From an uncultured Prevotellaceae bacterium (GTDB taxonomy: Bacteria; Bacteroidota; Bacteroidia; Bacteroidales; Muribaculaceae), in assembly GCA_900556245.1 (NCBI GenBank), contig USOC01000086.1, positions 1-5,710 of the forward strand: a stretch of 5,710 nucleotides of DNA, in the 5' to 3' direction. Positions within the stretch are counted from its first letter, which is position 1. Each line of letters begins with the position of its first letter. The position numbers and the translations under genes were made by a program. Shown piece after piece: positions 1 to 5,710 of the stretch. Below the pieces are notes generated by a model. It did not search any database. It was not told the origin of the DNA and was given only the letters and a program-made list of their open reading frames with translations.

Positions 1-2
1 TT

Positions 3-164
3 CTGTTTGCGGGTATCCCGTATTTCGGGTGGGCGTATCTCGCTTTTTGCTTTGTGACGGCGTTCCGCGGTCTGCGAAAGACTCCACGGGGTTTGGCCGT
101 TGTCGCACTGTGGTTTGACCTGCTGATGCTTTGTGTGAAAGTCATGATTGCCGGAGAGACATAG
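3..164 (+). CDS. C-terminal end of a small integral membrane protein (partial)
   Basis: An open frame enters from the left edge and runs for 53 codons to a TAG at 162-164; the start lies outside the window. The visible part has two hydrophobic stretches (about residues 1-21 and 31-50 of the fragment) separated by a basic loop, RGLRKTPRG. By the positive-inside rule that loop would face the cytoplasm. The tail after the second segment is only a few residues (AGET). This looks like the last helical hairpin of a polytopic inner membrane protein. I do not recognise the family and assign no function. The gene is convergent with the hydrolase on the other strand, with only 10 bases between their stop codons. 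The other two forward frames are closed by stops within this stretch, which supports this frame. The call rests on hydrophobicity pattern and position alone. Confidence 0.6.
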   Translation: MFAGIPYFGWAYLAFCFVTAFRGLRKTPRGLAVVALWFDLLMLCVKVMIAGET

Positions 165-174
165 CGGTGTAGCC

Positions 175-987
175 TTATCGCTGTTGTGTTTTATTGAGAA
201 TCCTGTCGATATTATCTTTCAGTATATGATGGGCCGGAGTCACCATTTCTCCGTGGTCGTGTCCTTCAATTTCATAGATGCGGACATCCGGATGCCCTAT
301 GAGTTTCAACAAGCGCCAAAGGTAGGCGTTTTCTTCATATCTGCCGTAAAGTTCATTGTTGCGGTCGCCTGTTATGATGATGTAGGGAGGAGCGTCTTTT
401 CGGATATGAAACATTGGGGCGAATTCATCGACTATAGGCTGTAGTTCGGATATCCCTTTGGACTTACGAAGTGCGAAATGGGTGATTGCCTGTCCGCTAT
501 AAGGGATTAGTCCTTTGATGGAGTCTGCTTCTATGTCATAGTTTTCCAGCCACGTTTTTTGCAGTCCAATCATACTTGTCAGATATCCGCCTGCCGAGTG
601 TCCTGCAACGAAAATTTTGGAAGGGTCCCCACCATATCGGGTGATGTTTCTGAACGTCCAGGCGACAGCCGCCGCGGCATCGTCGATGCACTTGCTTATT
701 TCTACATTCGGTAACAGACGATATCCGGGTGACACGATTACATATCCGGATTCTTTCAATTCTTCGGGAATATAGCGTTTTCCTCCTGTGAGTCCTCCGC
801 CATGAAACCAGACGATGACCGGCAAATCGGCAGTGTCGGTCGGATGGTAGATGTCGAGCCGGCATCTTTGAGATGAATATGCATCGTGATTCATGGAGTA
901 GCTGATACCGGAATCTACTTTGTAGGTTGCGGCATTTGCAGATATGCCTGTCAAGAGCAGGAATGCCAGTAGCTTTATTTTCATCAT
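175..987 (-). CDS. Exported alpha/beta-hydrolase (esterase/lipase, HGGG and GHSAG type)
   Basis: This 270-residue protein has a Sec-type signal peptide: MMKIK, a hydrophobic core, then an ANA signal-peptidase I site at residues 17-19. There is no lipobox cysteine, so a soluble periplasmic enzyme is likely. The mature part carries hallmarks of the hormone-sensitive-lipase/BD-FAE-like esterases. FHGGG (61-65) forms the oxyanion hole. GHSAG (129-133) holds the nucleophile Ser131. TGDRN (206-210) gives the likely acid Asp208. GHDHG (242-246) supplies the histidine, most likely His245, with His243 as the alternative. Length is normal for a one-domain member. The substrate cannot be told; relatives act on short acyl or acetyl esters, sometimes on carbohydrates. 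The first of two consecutive ATGs was chosen, and the second would work equally well. It lies 78 bases downstream of feoAB on the same strand. I saw no clear terminator or separate promoter between them, so read-through from feoAB is possible. Confidence 0.9.
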   Translation of the reverse strand: MMKIKLLAFLLLTGISANAATYKVDSGISYSMNHDAYSSQRCRLDIYHPTDTADLPVIVWFHGGGLTGGKRYIPEELKESGYVIVSPGYRLLPNVEISKCIDDAAAAVAWTFRNITRYGGDPSKIFVAGHSAGGYLTSMIGLQKTWLENYDIEADSIKGLIPYSGQAITHFALRKSKGISELQPIVDEFAPMFHIRKDAPPYIIITGDRNNELYGRYEENAYLWRLLKLIGHPDVRIYEIEGHDHGEMVTPAHHILKDNIDRILNKTQQR

Positions 988-1065
988 TCTAATTAAATAT
1001 GGATTGAAGTTCGGTTTTATTGCATTGACAGCTTTGCTAAATCAGAGGAATAGTGTCCCCACCTG

Positions 1066-3465
1066 TTAGACTATGAAAGCCAGCAGCCATGCAACGAATG
1101 TGTTGTAGACAATCGTGAAGGCTCCATATTTCCAACTGCCCGTTTCTTTGACAACGGCCGTGACCGTTGCGATGCAGGGCACATAAATCAACACGAAAAT
1201 CATGAAGCAGGCGGCGACGAGCGGCGTGAAGTCAGGATGGCCGGTTTGCGGATTCTCGGCTGTTATACGCTCAGAAAGAACGGCTTCGCCGGCTTCGGAA
1301 TCGCCGCTGTAGAGCACGCCTATGGTAGAAACGACAGTCTCTTTTGCCACTGTCCCGGACAGCAGGGCAACCGACATTTTCCAATTGAAGCCAAGCGGCT
1401 CGAAGACAGGCTGTATGAACTTACCCAAACGGCCGAGGTAGGAATTTTCGGTAGCAGAAACGGTTTCGACATCCATCGTTTCGGGGTTGATGCCGGCGGC
1501 TGCGAGTTCGGAGCGGGTCTGCTCGATGTCTTCAGTGTTTGGGCGCGGGAAGTAGCTTAGCAGCCAGATAGCCAGACTTGCGACAAGGATGATTCCCCCC
1601 ATTTTTTTGAGGTATTGCTGTCCTTTCGCCCACATGTGTCGCATGGTCGCTTTCAACGTTGGTATCCGGTAAGGGGGCAATTCCATGACGAATGGCGTCT
1701 CGTCGCGCTTATAGTGGAATTTCCGCAGCAGTTTTGCCGTGACAATCGCCACGATGACCCCAAGCGCGTATAGCGACAGCAGGGCAACGCTTGCGTGGTT
1801 CGGGAAGAATACCCCAATGAGCAGCAGATAGATTGGCAGACGGGCGCCGCATGAAATGAACGGGTTGATAAGAATCGTGATAAGCCGGCTTGACTGGCTT
1901 TCAATGGTCCGGGTGGCTATGATGGCGGGAACGTTGCAGCCGAACCCCATCACCAAGGGTATGAATGATTTGCCGTGCAAACCGATTTTATGCATGATTT
2001 TGTCCATGATAAACGCTGCGCGCGCCATGTATCCCGAATCTTCCATAAACGAGATGAATGCGTATAGAATCAAGATGTTGGGCAGAAACACGATGACGCC
2101 GCCGACACCGCCGATGACACCGTCGACAATCAAGTCTTTCAGCGGCCCGTCGGGCATGTAAGTCCCAATCATTTCACTGATCCAGCCGACGCACGATTCA
2201 ATCCAGTCCATCGGGTATTGTCCGATTTCGAATGTGGCCCAAAACATCAGCCACATCAGGAAGATGAAAATCGGGAATCCGAAGAGCTTTCCTGTGACAA
2301 CGGAATCGATTAAAGCCGTGGTCTTGGCTTCCTCTTTCTCTTCTGCGTGGAGCGTTTCGCGCAATGCTCCGGAGACAAAGCCGTACTTCGTATTGGCTAT
2401 GACAGTAGGCATGTCTTCCTGATGGAGTTCTTCTATCTTTTCCACGAGACTGTCGCGCAGAGTCGCAATTTTGTCGTAGTTCGGGAGTTTGCGGAGCATT
2501 GCGTCGACTTCCCTGTCTTTTTCAAGGAACTTAATCGACAGATAGCGGGCAGAGAAGTGCATGTCCAGCTCAGCCTCGCTTTTCAAAGCCTTCTGAATCA
2601 GCTTGACCGCCTCTTCTATGTCCTTGCTGAAGCCGATATGCACGTGCCGCACAACTTCGTTGCGGCCTTCGTAGACCTCAATCACCGTATCGAACAGCTC
2701 TTTGACGCCGCGTCCGTTCTTGGAGACAGTGGGCACCATCGGCACACCAATCATCCGGGACAAAGACTCGTGGTCGAACACCACTTTGCTTCGCTCCAAT
2801 TCGTCGTACATGTTCAGGGCGATGATCATGCTCCTGTCCATATCGATGAGTTCTGTGGTCAGATACAGGTTCCGTTCCAGATTGGAAGCGTCAGCTACGT
2901 TGATGATGACATCCGGAACTTCGTCGTGGAGATATCGCCGCACGTAGAGTTCTTCGGGAGAATAGGCCGAGAGGGAATAGGTGCCGGGAAGGTCGACAAT
3001 GTTAAACGAGTAACCTTCATATTCCATTCTTCCTGTTTTGGCGTCTACGGTCACTCCGCTGTAGTTGCCTACGTGCTCTTTTGCGCCGGAGGCATAGTTG
3101 AAGAGTGACGTTTTGCCACAGTTCGGATTTCCGATGAGTGCCACATTGATGATTCGTCGTTGGGTGTCGAACACATTTACCCGGTCGCATTCTTCTTCCC
3201 GGAGCAGAGGCACGTCGACAGAGAGCATTTCTTCCGCATGCTCGCCTTTGACAACCTCAATCAAGCTGGCTTCGGCACGTCGCAATGAAATGTCGTAACC
3301 CATGATTTTGTATTTGATAGGGTCGCGCAGCGGAGCGTTTTGCTCCACTTGTATGCGCTTGCCTCTGACGAACCCCATTTCCATCATGCGCTTGCGAAAC
3401 GAGCCATGACCTAATATCTTGACAATGACGCCTTCTTCTCCTGTTTTAAGATCGGATAGTCTCAT
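1066..3465 (-). CDS. feoB: Ferrous iron transporter, FeoA-FeoB fusion
   Basis: This 799-residue inner membrane Fe(II) importer joins FeoA and FeoB in one chain. Residues 1 to about 75 are a FeoA SH3-like domain (MRLSDLKTGE, then GHGSFRKRMMEMGF). A linker of about 30 residues leads to the FeoB G domain: G1 GNPNCGKT (112-119), G2 Thr in GVTVD (137-141), G3 DLPG (158-161), G4 NMYD (218-221), and a G5-like SKNGRG (248-253). A helical GDI-like region follows (about 275-375). The polytopic permease (about 393-799) has the conserved FeoB signatures GYMARAAF (478-485), MGFGCNVPA (506-514), ISCGARLP (537-544) and GTVAKET (704-710). The C-terminus is intact and hydrophobic. No feoC-like gene is adjacent, as is usual in Bacteroidetes. 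FeoAB fusions are known from Bacteroides, where the FeoA part is thought to modulate the GTPase. The ATG at 3465 is the natural FeoA start, and no strong Shine-Dalgarno precedes it. A probable promoter lies about 30-60 bases upstream. The family call is secure. Confidence 0.97.
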   Translation of the reverse strand: MRLSDLKTGEEGVIVKILGHGSFRKRMMEMGFVRGKRIQVEQNAPLRDPIKYKIMGYDISLRRAEASLIEVVKGEHAEEMLSVDVPLLREEECDRVNVFDTQRRIINVALIGNPNCGKTSLFNYASGAKEHVGNYSGVTVDAKTGRMEYEGYSFNIVDLPGTYSLSAYSPEELYVRRYLHDEVPDVIINVADASNLERNLYLTTELIDMDRSMIIALNMYDELERSKVVFDHESLSRMIGVPMVPTVSKNGRGVKELFDTVIEVYEGRNEVVRHVHIGFSKDIEEAVKLIQKALKSEAELDMHFSARYLSIKFLEKDREVDAMLRKLPNYDKIATLRDSLVEKIEELHQEDMPTVIANTKYGFVSGALRETLHAEEKEEAKTTALIDSVVTGKLFGFPIFIFLMWLMFWATFEIGQYPMDWIESCVGWISEMIGTYMPDGPLKDLIVDGVIGGVGGVIVFLPNILILYAFISFMEDSGYMARAAFIMDKIMHKIGLHGKSFIPLVMGFGCNVPAIIATRTIESQSSRLITILINPFISCGARLPIYLLLIGVFFPNHASVALLSLYALGVIVAIVTAKLLRKFHYKRDETPFVMELPPYRIPTLKATMRHMWAKGQQYLKKMGGIILVASLAIWLLSYFPRPNTEDIEQTRSELAAAGINPETMDVETVSATENSYLGRLGKFIQPVFEPLGFNWKMSVALLSGTVAKETVVSTIGVLYSGDSEAGEAVLSERITAENPQTGHPDFTPLVAACFMIFVLIYVPCIATVTAVVKETGSWKYGAFTIVYNTFVAWLLAFIV

Positions 3466-3495
3466 AAAATCTTATACTCTAAAAATACGACACTG

Positions 3496-3527
3496 CAAAG
3501 GTGGCAATTTGTTGCCATTTACGAAAA
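3496..3527 (-). promoter_or_regulatory. Probable Bacteroidetes-type promoter of feoAB
   Basis: Read on the minus strand, CACCTTTG (3496-3503) differs at one base from the Bacteroidetes -7 consensus TAnnTTTG. A TTTT (3524-3527), matching three of four bases of the -33 element TTTG, sits 20 bases upstream, the expected spacing. Transcription would begin near 3489 and give a leader of roughly 24 bases before the feoAB ATG. Evidence is by consensus match only, and the -33 element is weak. Confidence 0.5.
3502..3517. promoter_or_regulatory. Perfect inverted repeat in the feoAB promoter, candidate operator
   Basis: TGGCAA and TTGCCA form perfect 6-base arms around a 4-base centre (TTTG on the plus strand). 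The 16-base dyad fills part of the spacer between the predicted -33 and -7 elements and touches the first two bases of the -7 element. A repressor binding here would block RNA polymerase. An iron- or metal-responsive repressor (Fur or DtxR/MntR family) would be logical for feoAB, but the half-site does not clearly match a consensus I know, so the regulator is left open. Confidence 0.4.
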
Positions 3528-3589
3528 TCTGCAGCCGCTATTATTTGTAATGAATCCAAACAATAACGCTTTTTAACAAATTGTTGTTT

Positions 3590-4555
3590 TCAGAGACCTT
3601 TCTTTTGCATCTTCTTTCGTTTGATTTTTCCGCTGCTTGTCTCCTCAAAGCGTGGAACAAACACGATGTCTTTTGGCAGTTCAAAAAAAGGAAGTGTCTC
3701 GCGCAGCTTTTCCAAGAGTATTTGTGTTTGGTTGGCAGAAAACGGTTCTCCTTCCACTTTCAGGACAAGCTCTTGTCCCCATTTTTCGGACGGGCGAGAT
3801 GTTATGTAGTGGCGGCGTGAGAGCAATCCTCGGATTTTCCGCTCTATCTCTTCCGGTTATACTTTTTTGCCTCGGGTGTTGACAAGGGTGTCGACACGTC
3901 CTTTCCATCAGAAAGAAGTGGGGGACTGCTATTCTACGACATCTTTTCTGTCAAGTCGGCGGAAGCTGAATTGTGGAGCTTCGATAATCAAGCAACTGCG
4001 TTGGTCGGTCGTGAACGTGACCGGAGGCAATGCTGTGAAAGGAGAAATGTCAGCCGTGATTGGAGCTAAGGCCACATGTGAGCATGTCTCAGTCATGCCA
4101 TAGGTGGCATAGGCTTCTACCGGCATATTCTCCAACAATTTGCGCAAGTGCGGACTTACTTCTCCACCTCCTATTATCAGTTTCCTGACGTTAGCCAGCC
4201 GGTCGGGATGCTGTGCCAGCCAAAGCGCCTGGGAGGGAACGACGGCAAGCAGATCGATTTTCGCACCGGCATAATGCTCCAATGGGCGGTTGCTGGGAGT
4301 CTCCGTAAGAAGTGTCGCACCGGCTTCTTCCGCACGGACAATCATCATTTTCCCGGCAATGTAGTCGGGCGACAGAGACAGCATCAGCCTGCTTTCCTTG
4401 TTGATGCCGAAAAATCGGTTTGTCAACGCCGCTGAAGCCTGCATATCCGACTTCAGCAGCCTGACTTCTTTCGGGCGTCCGGTGGAACCGGACGTGTGGG
4501 CAATCACAAAAGGACTGTCATCGTGCCACTGGGCTAAAAATTCAAGAACAGTCAT
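3590..4555 (-). pseudogene. menE: o-Succinylbenzoate-CoA ligase (MenE), interrupted by three in-frame stops
   Basis: MenE activates o-succinylbenzoate with ATP and CoA in menaquinone synthesis. One frame of 322 codons runs from the ATG at 4555, which overlaps the menC stop as ATGA, to a TGA at 3590-3592. It is broken by TAG at codon 209 (3929-3931), TGA at codon 216 (3908-3910) and TAA at codon 233 (3857-3859). Before the breaks are the adenylate-forming motifs A3 HTSGSTGRPK (20-29), A5 TYGMTET (151-157) and the A7 Asp in KDVVE (204-208). Between and after the stops the homology continues in the same frame: WKGRVD (hinge), VNTRGKKV, PEEIERKI, and A10 SSGK with the adenylation lysine at codon 310. 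No indel is needed to restore the protein. The first stop leaves a 208-residue N-terminal piece without the small domain. The downstream piece has no in-frame ATG except near its very end and no obvious ribosome site, so two cooperating half-proteins are unlikely. The gene is therefore a recent pseudogene or carries base errors in the record. The family assignment is strong, and its position after menB-menC supports it. Confidence 0.88.
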
Positions 4556-5601
4556 TGTTTCCAGTCAAATTCCGGGAAGTTCCACGCTTTTTCCGGGTTG
4601 AAGCACAGTTGATCACCATGCAGTTCCAGCGGGCAGCCGATATTGTTGGTAAAGAGTCCGCCCGTTCCTAATCCTTGGGGCATTTCCGCACCCATTCTTG
4701 CAGTCCATTGCGCAATTGCGTTCAGTCCGACATTCGATTCCAAAGCCGATGTAATCCAGCCTCCGATGCCACGCATGGCGGCAGTGCGCATCCATAGTTC
4801 GGAGCCGGAGAATCCACCAATGAGCGATGGTTTCAGGATGATATATTTCGGTTTGACGGATTCTAACAATTCTGCCATCCGTTCCGGAGTGGAGATTCCG
4901 ATGAGTTCTTCGTCGAGCGCAATGTCGATTGGCGATTCGCGGCACAGGCGGGCCATATCTTCCCATTGGTGCTGACGAATCGGCTGCTCTATTGAGTGGA
5001 TGCCATAACGAGCGAAAGCTTCGAGGTGTTTCATCGCATTTTCGGGCGTGAAGCCGCCGTTTGCGTCAAGGCGTATTGTGAGCACTTCGGGAGGAAAAAC
5101 TTTTCGAATGTGTCTTACAAGGTCAAGTTCGCTTTCCGTATCGATTGCGCCCACTTTGAGCTTGATAGTTGTGAAACCGCCTTTGATTTTATCGTCGATG
5201 CGCCGAATCATTTCTTCTTTCGTCCCCATCCAAACCAGCCCGTTGATAGGTACTGAGGTGCGTCCTTCCGTAAATTCGGAAGGAAACGGATGGCGTGTGC
5301 ATCCGTTCGAAAAGTCATAGATGGCAGTTTCGAGTCCAAAGCGAATCGACGGAAAGGCACTCAAGTCAGTTTCTTTGTCTTCGCTGATATTCCGGCAAAG
5401 TTCCTGCAACTTGTTTTCATAATCGGGTACGTCATCGACAGACAGACCTCTGAACAGGGCGCATTCGCCGAGTCCGAAAACGCCGGGCATATCGTCGTCT
5501 TCGAGTTTCAGGAAATAGGTCTCTTTTTTGTGCAGGACGCCTCTTGAAGTGCCTGCCGGCTCTTTAAACTGCAGGATATGGCGACAATACGAAGCCTTCA
5601 T
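4552..5601 (-). CDS. menC: o-Succinylbenzoate synthase (MenC), enolase superfamily
   Basis: MenC dehydrates SHCHC to o-succinylbenzoate in the cytoplasmic menaquinone pathway. The 349-residue protein has the superfamily layout: an N-terminal capping domain (about 1-115) and then a barrel. The catalytic residues are visible in order: KLK (Lys147, Lys149), metal ligands Asp179 in RLDAN (177-181), Glu205 in SIEQP (203-207) and Asp230 in ALDEE (228-232), and Lys257 in ILKPS (255-259). SALESNVGLNAIAQ (285-298) is also typical of OSBS. Length is normal and nothing is missing. The ATG at 5601 is chosen because it overlaps the menB stop as TAATG. At its other end the stop overlaps the menE ATG as ATGA. 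Both overlaps imply one transcript and translational coupling. Enolase-family paralogues such as N-acylamino-acid racemase or dipeptide epimerase are similar, but the men context favours OSBS. Confidence 0.95.
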   Translation of the reverse strand: MKASYCRHILQFKEPAGTSRGVLHKKETYFLKLEDDDMPGVFGLGECALFRGLSVDDVPDYENKLQELCRNISEDKETDLSAFPSIRFGLETAIYDFSNGCTRHPFPSEFTEGRTSVPINGLVWMGTKEEMIRRIDDKIKGGFTTIKLKVGAIDTESELDLVRHIRKVFPPEVLTIRLDANGGFTPENAMKHLEAFARYGIHSIEQPIRQHQWEDMARLCRESPIDIALDEELIGISTPERMAELLESVKPKYIILKPSLIGGFSGSELWMRTAAMRGIGGWITSALESNVGLNAIAQWTARMGAEMPQGLGTGGLFTNNIGCPLELHGDQLCFNPEKAWNFPEFDWKQ

Positions 5602-5710
5602 TATCCCGGGAATTTAGGAAATTGTTCGAAATCCGGGTCGCGTTTTTCCAAGAAGGCATTTTTGCCTTCCTGTGCCTCGTCCATCAGATAGTACATTAAG
5701 GTGGCATCAC
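5601..5710 (-). CDS. menB: 1,4-Dihydroxy-2-naphthoyl-CoA synthase (MenB), C-terminal end (partial)
   Basis: Only the last 35 codons are present; the gene continues past the right edge and stops with TAA at 5601-5603. The fragment has the typical MenB tail: [15 protein letters not shown], then [17 protein letters not shown], where the EKR-PDF-FP pattern of the crotonase-family C-terminus is recognisable. MenB closes the second ring of o-succinylbenzoyl-CoA, so it uses the product of menE downstream. The stop shares one base with the menC start (TAATG), placing it in the same operon. The fragment is short, but the tail is characteristic and the neighbours agree. Confidence 0.9.
   Translation of the reverse strand, partial: DATLMYYLMDEAQEGKNAFLEKRDPDFEQFPKFPG

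Noticed and set aside
163..190. Possible bidirectional terminator at the convergent junction (AGCG...CGCT)
   Set aside because: Only a four-base stem, extended by a wobble pair, with a 12-base loop; too weak to call.
988..1065. Promoter for the hydrolase in the 78-base gap after feoAB
   Set aside because: No TAnnTTTG-like element with a properly spaced -33 box, and no convincing sigma70-like pair, was found.
2347..3108. Long plus-strand ORF of 253 codons opposite feoAB
   Set aside because: It is antisense to the strongly conserved FeoB G domain and has no recognisable domain. Long antisense frames of this kind are expected opposite biased coding sequence.
3559..3589. AT-rich imperfect inverted repeat (AAACAA...TTGTTT, and AACAA-A-TTGTT) just after menE, as a terminator
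   Set aside because: The stems are short, almost purely A/T with mismatches, and no T-run follows on the transcribed strand. This is not convincing as an intrinsic terminator.
3590..3826. The C-terminal menE piece as an independent small gene starting at TTG
   Set aside because: It has no in-frame ATG except near its end and no plausible ribosome site. It lies in the same frame as the upstream menE piece, with homology continuing upstream of the TTG, so it is part of one interrupted gene.
3681..3908. Minus-strand ORF with an ATG overlapping the internal menE TGA (TGATG)
   Set aside because: It is in a different frame from menE, its translation resembles no family, and the MenE homology lies in the other frame, so it is a shadow.

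Overview
The window looks like a chromosomal segment of a Bacteroidales bacterium (Bacteroides, Parabacteroides or a relative). The reasons are the single-chain FeoA-FeoB fusion, the compact menB-menC-menE order, weak or absent Shine-Dalgarno sequences, and a Bacteroidetes-type promoter (TAnnTTTG-like -7 element) ahead of feoAB. Genus is not resolvable by eye. No RNA gene, CRISPR array, insertion sequence or phage element was seen.

Layout, left to right. Positions 3-164 (+) hold the 3' end of a small membrane protein gene. It converges, with a 10-base gap, on an exported alpha/beta-hydrolase at 175-987 (-). Upstream of the hydrolase, at 1066-3465 (-), is a full-length ferrous iron transporter in which FeoA is fused to FeoB. 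A 124-base intergenic stretch (3466-3589) carries the probable feoAB promoter and a perfect inverted repeat placed like an operator. The right part is the 3' end of a menaquinone operon read right to left: the tail of menB (5601-5710), complete menC (4552-5601) and menE (3590-4555). These are joined by a TAATG and an ATGA stop/start overlap, so they are very probably co-translated.

The main oddity is menE. The reading frame is conserved from start to end with no indel, but three in-frame stop codons (TAG, TGA and TAA, one of each) lie within 25 codons at 3857-3931. They fall in the segment linking the large adenylate-forming domain to the small C-terminal domain. All neighbouring genes use these same three stop codons as ordinary terminators, so reassignment does not explain them. 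Either menE is a very recent pseudogene in this strain, or this short stretch of the record contains base errors.

Functionally, MenC makes o-succinylbenzoate, MenE activates it to the CoA thioester, and MenB closes the naphthoate ring, together leading to menaquinone for anaerobic respiration. FeoAB imports Fe(II), the iron form available without oxygen. I see no previously undescribed multi-gene system here. The points worth a second look are the nonsense cluster in menE and the palindrome in the feoAB promoter.
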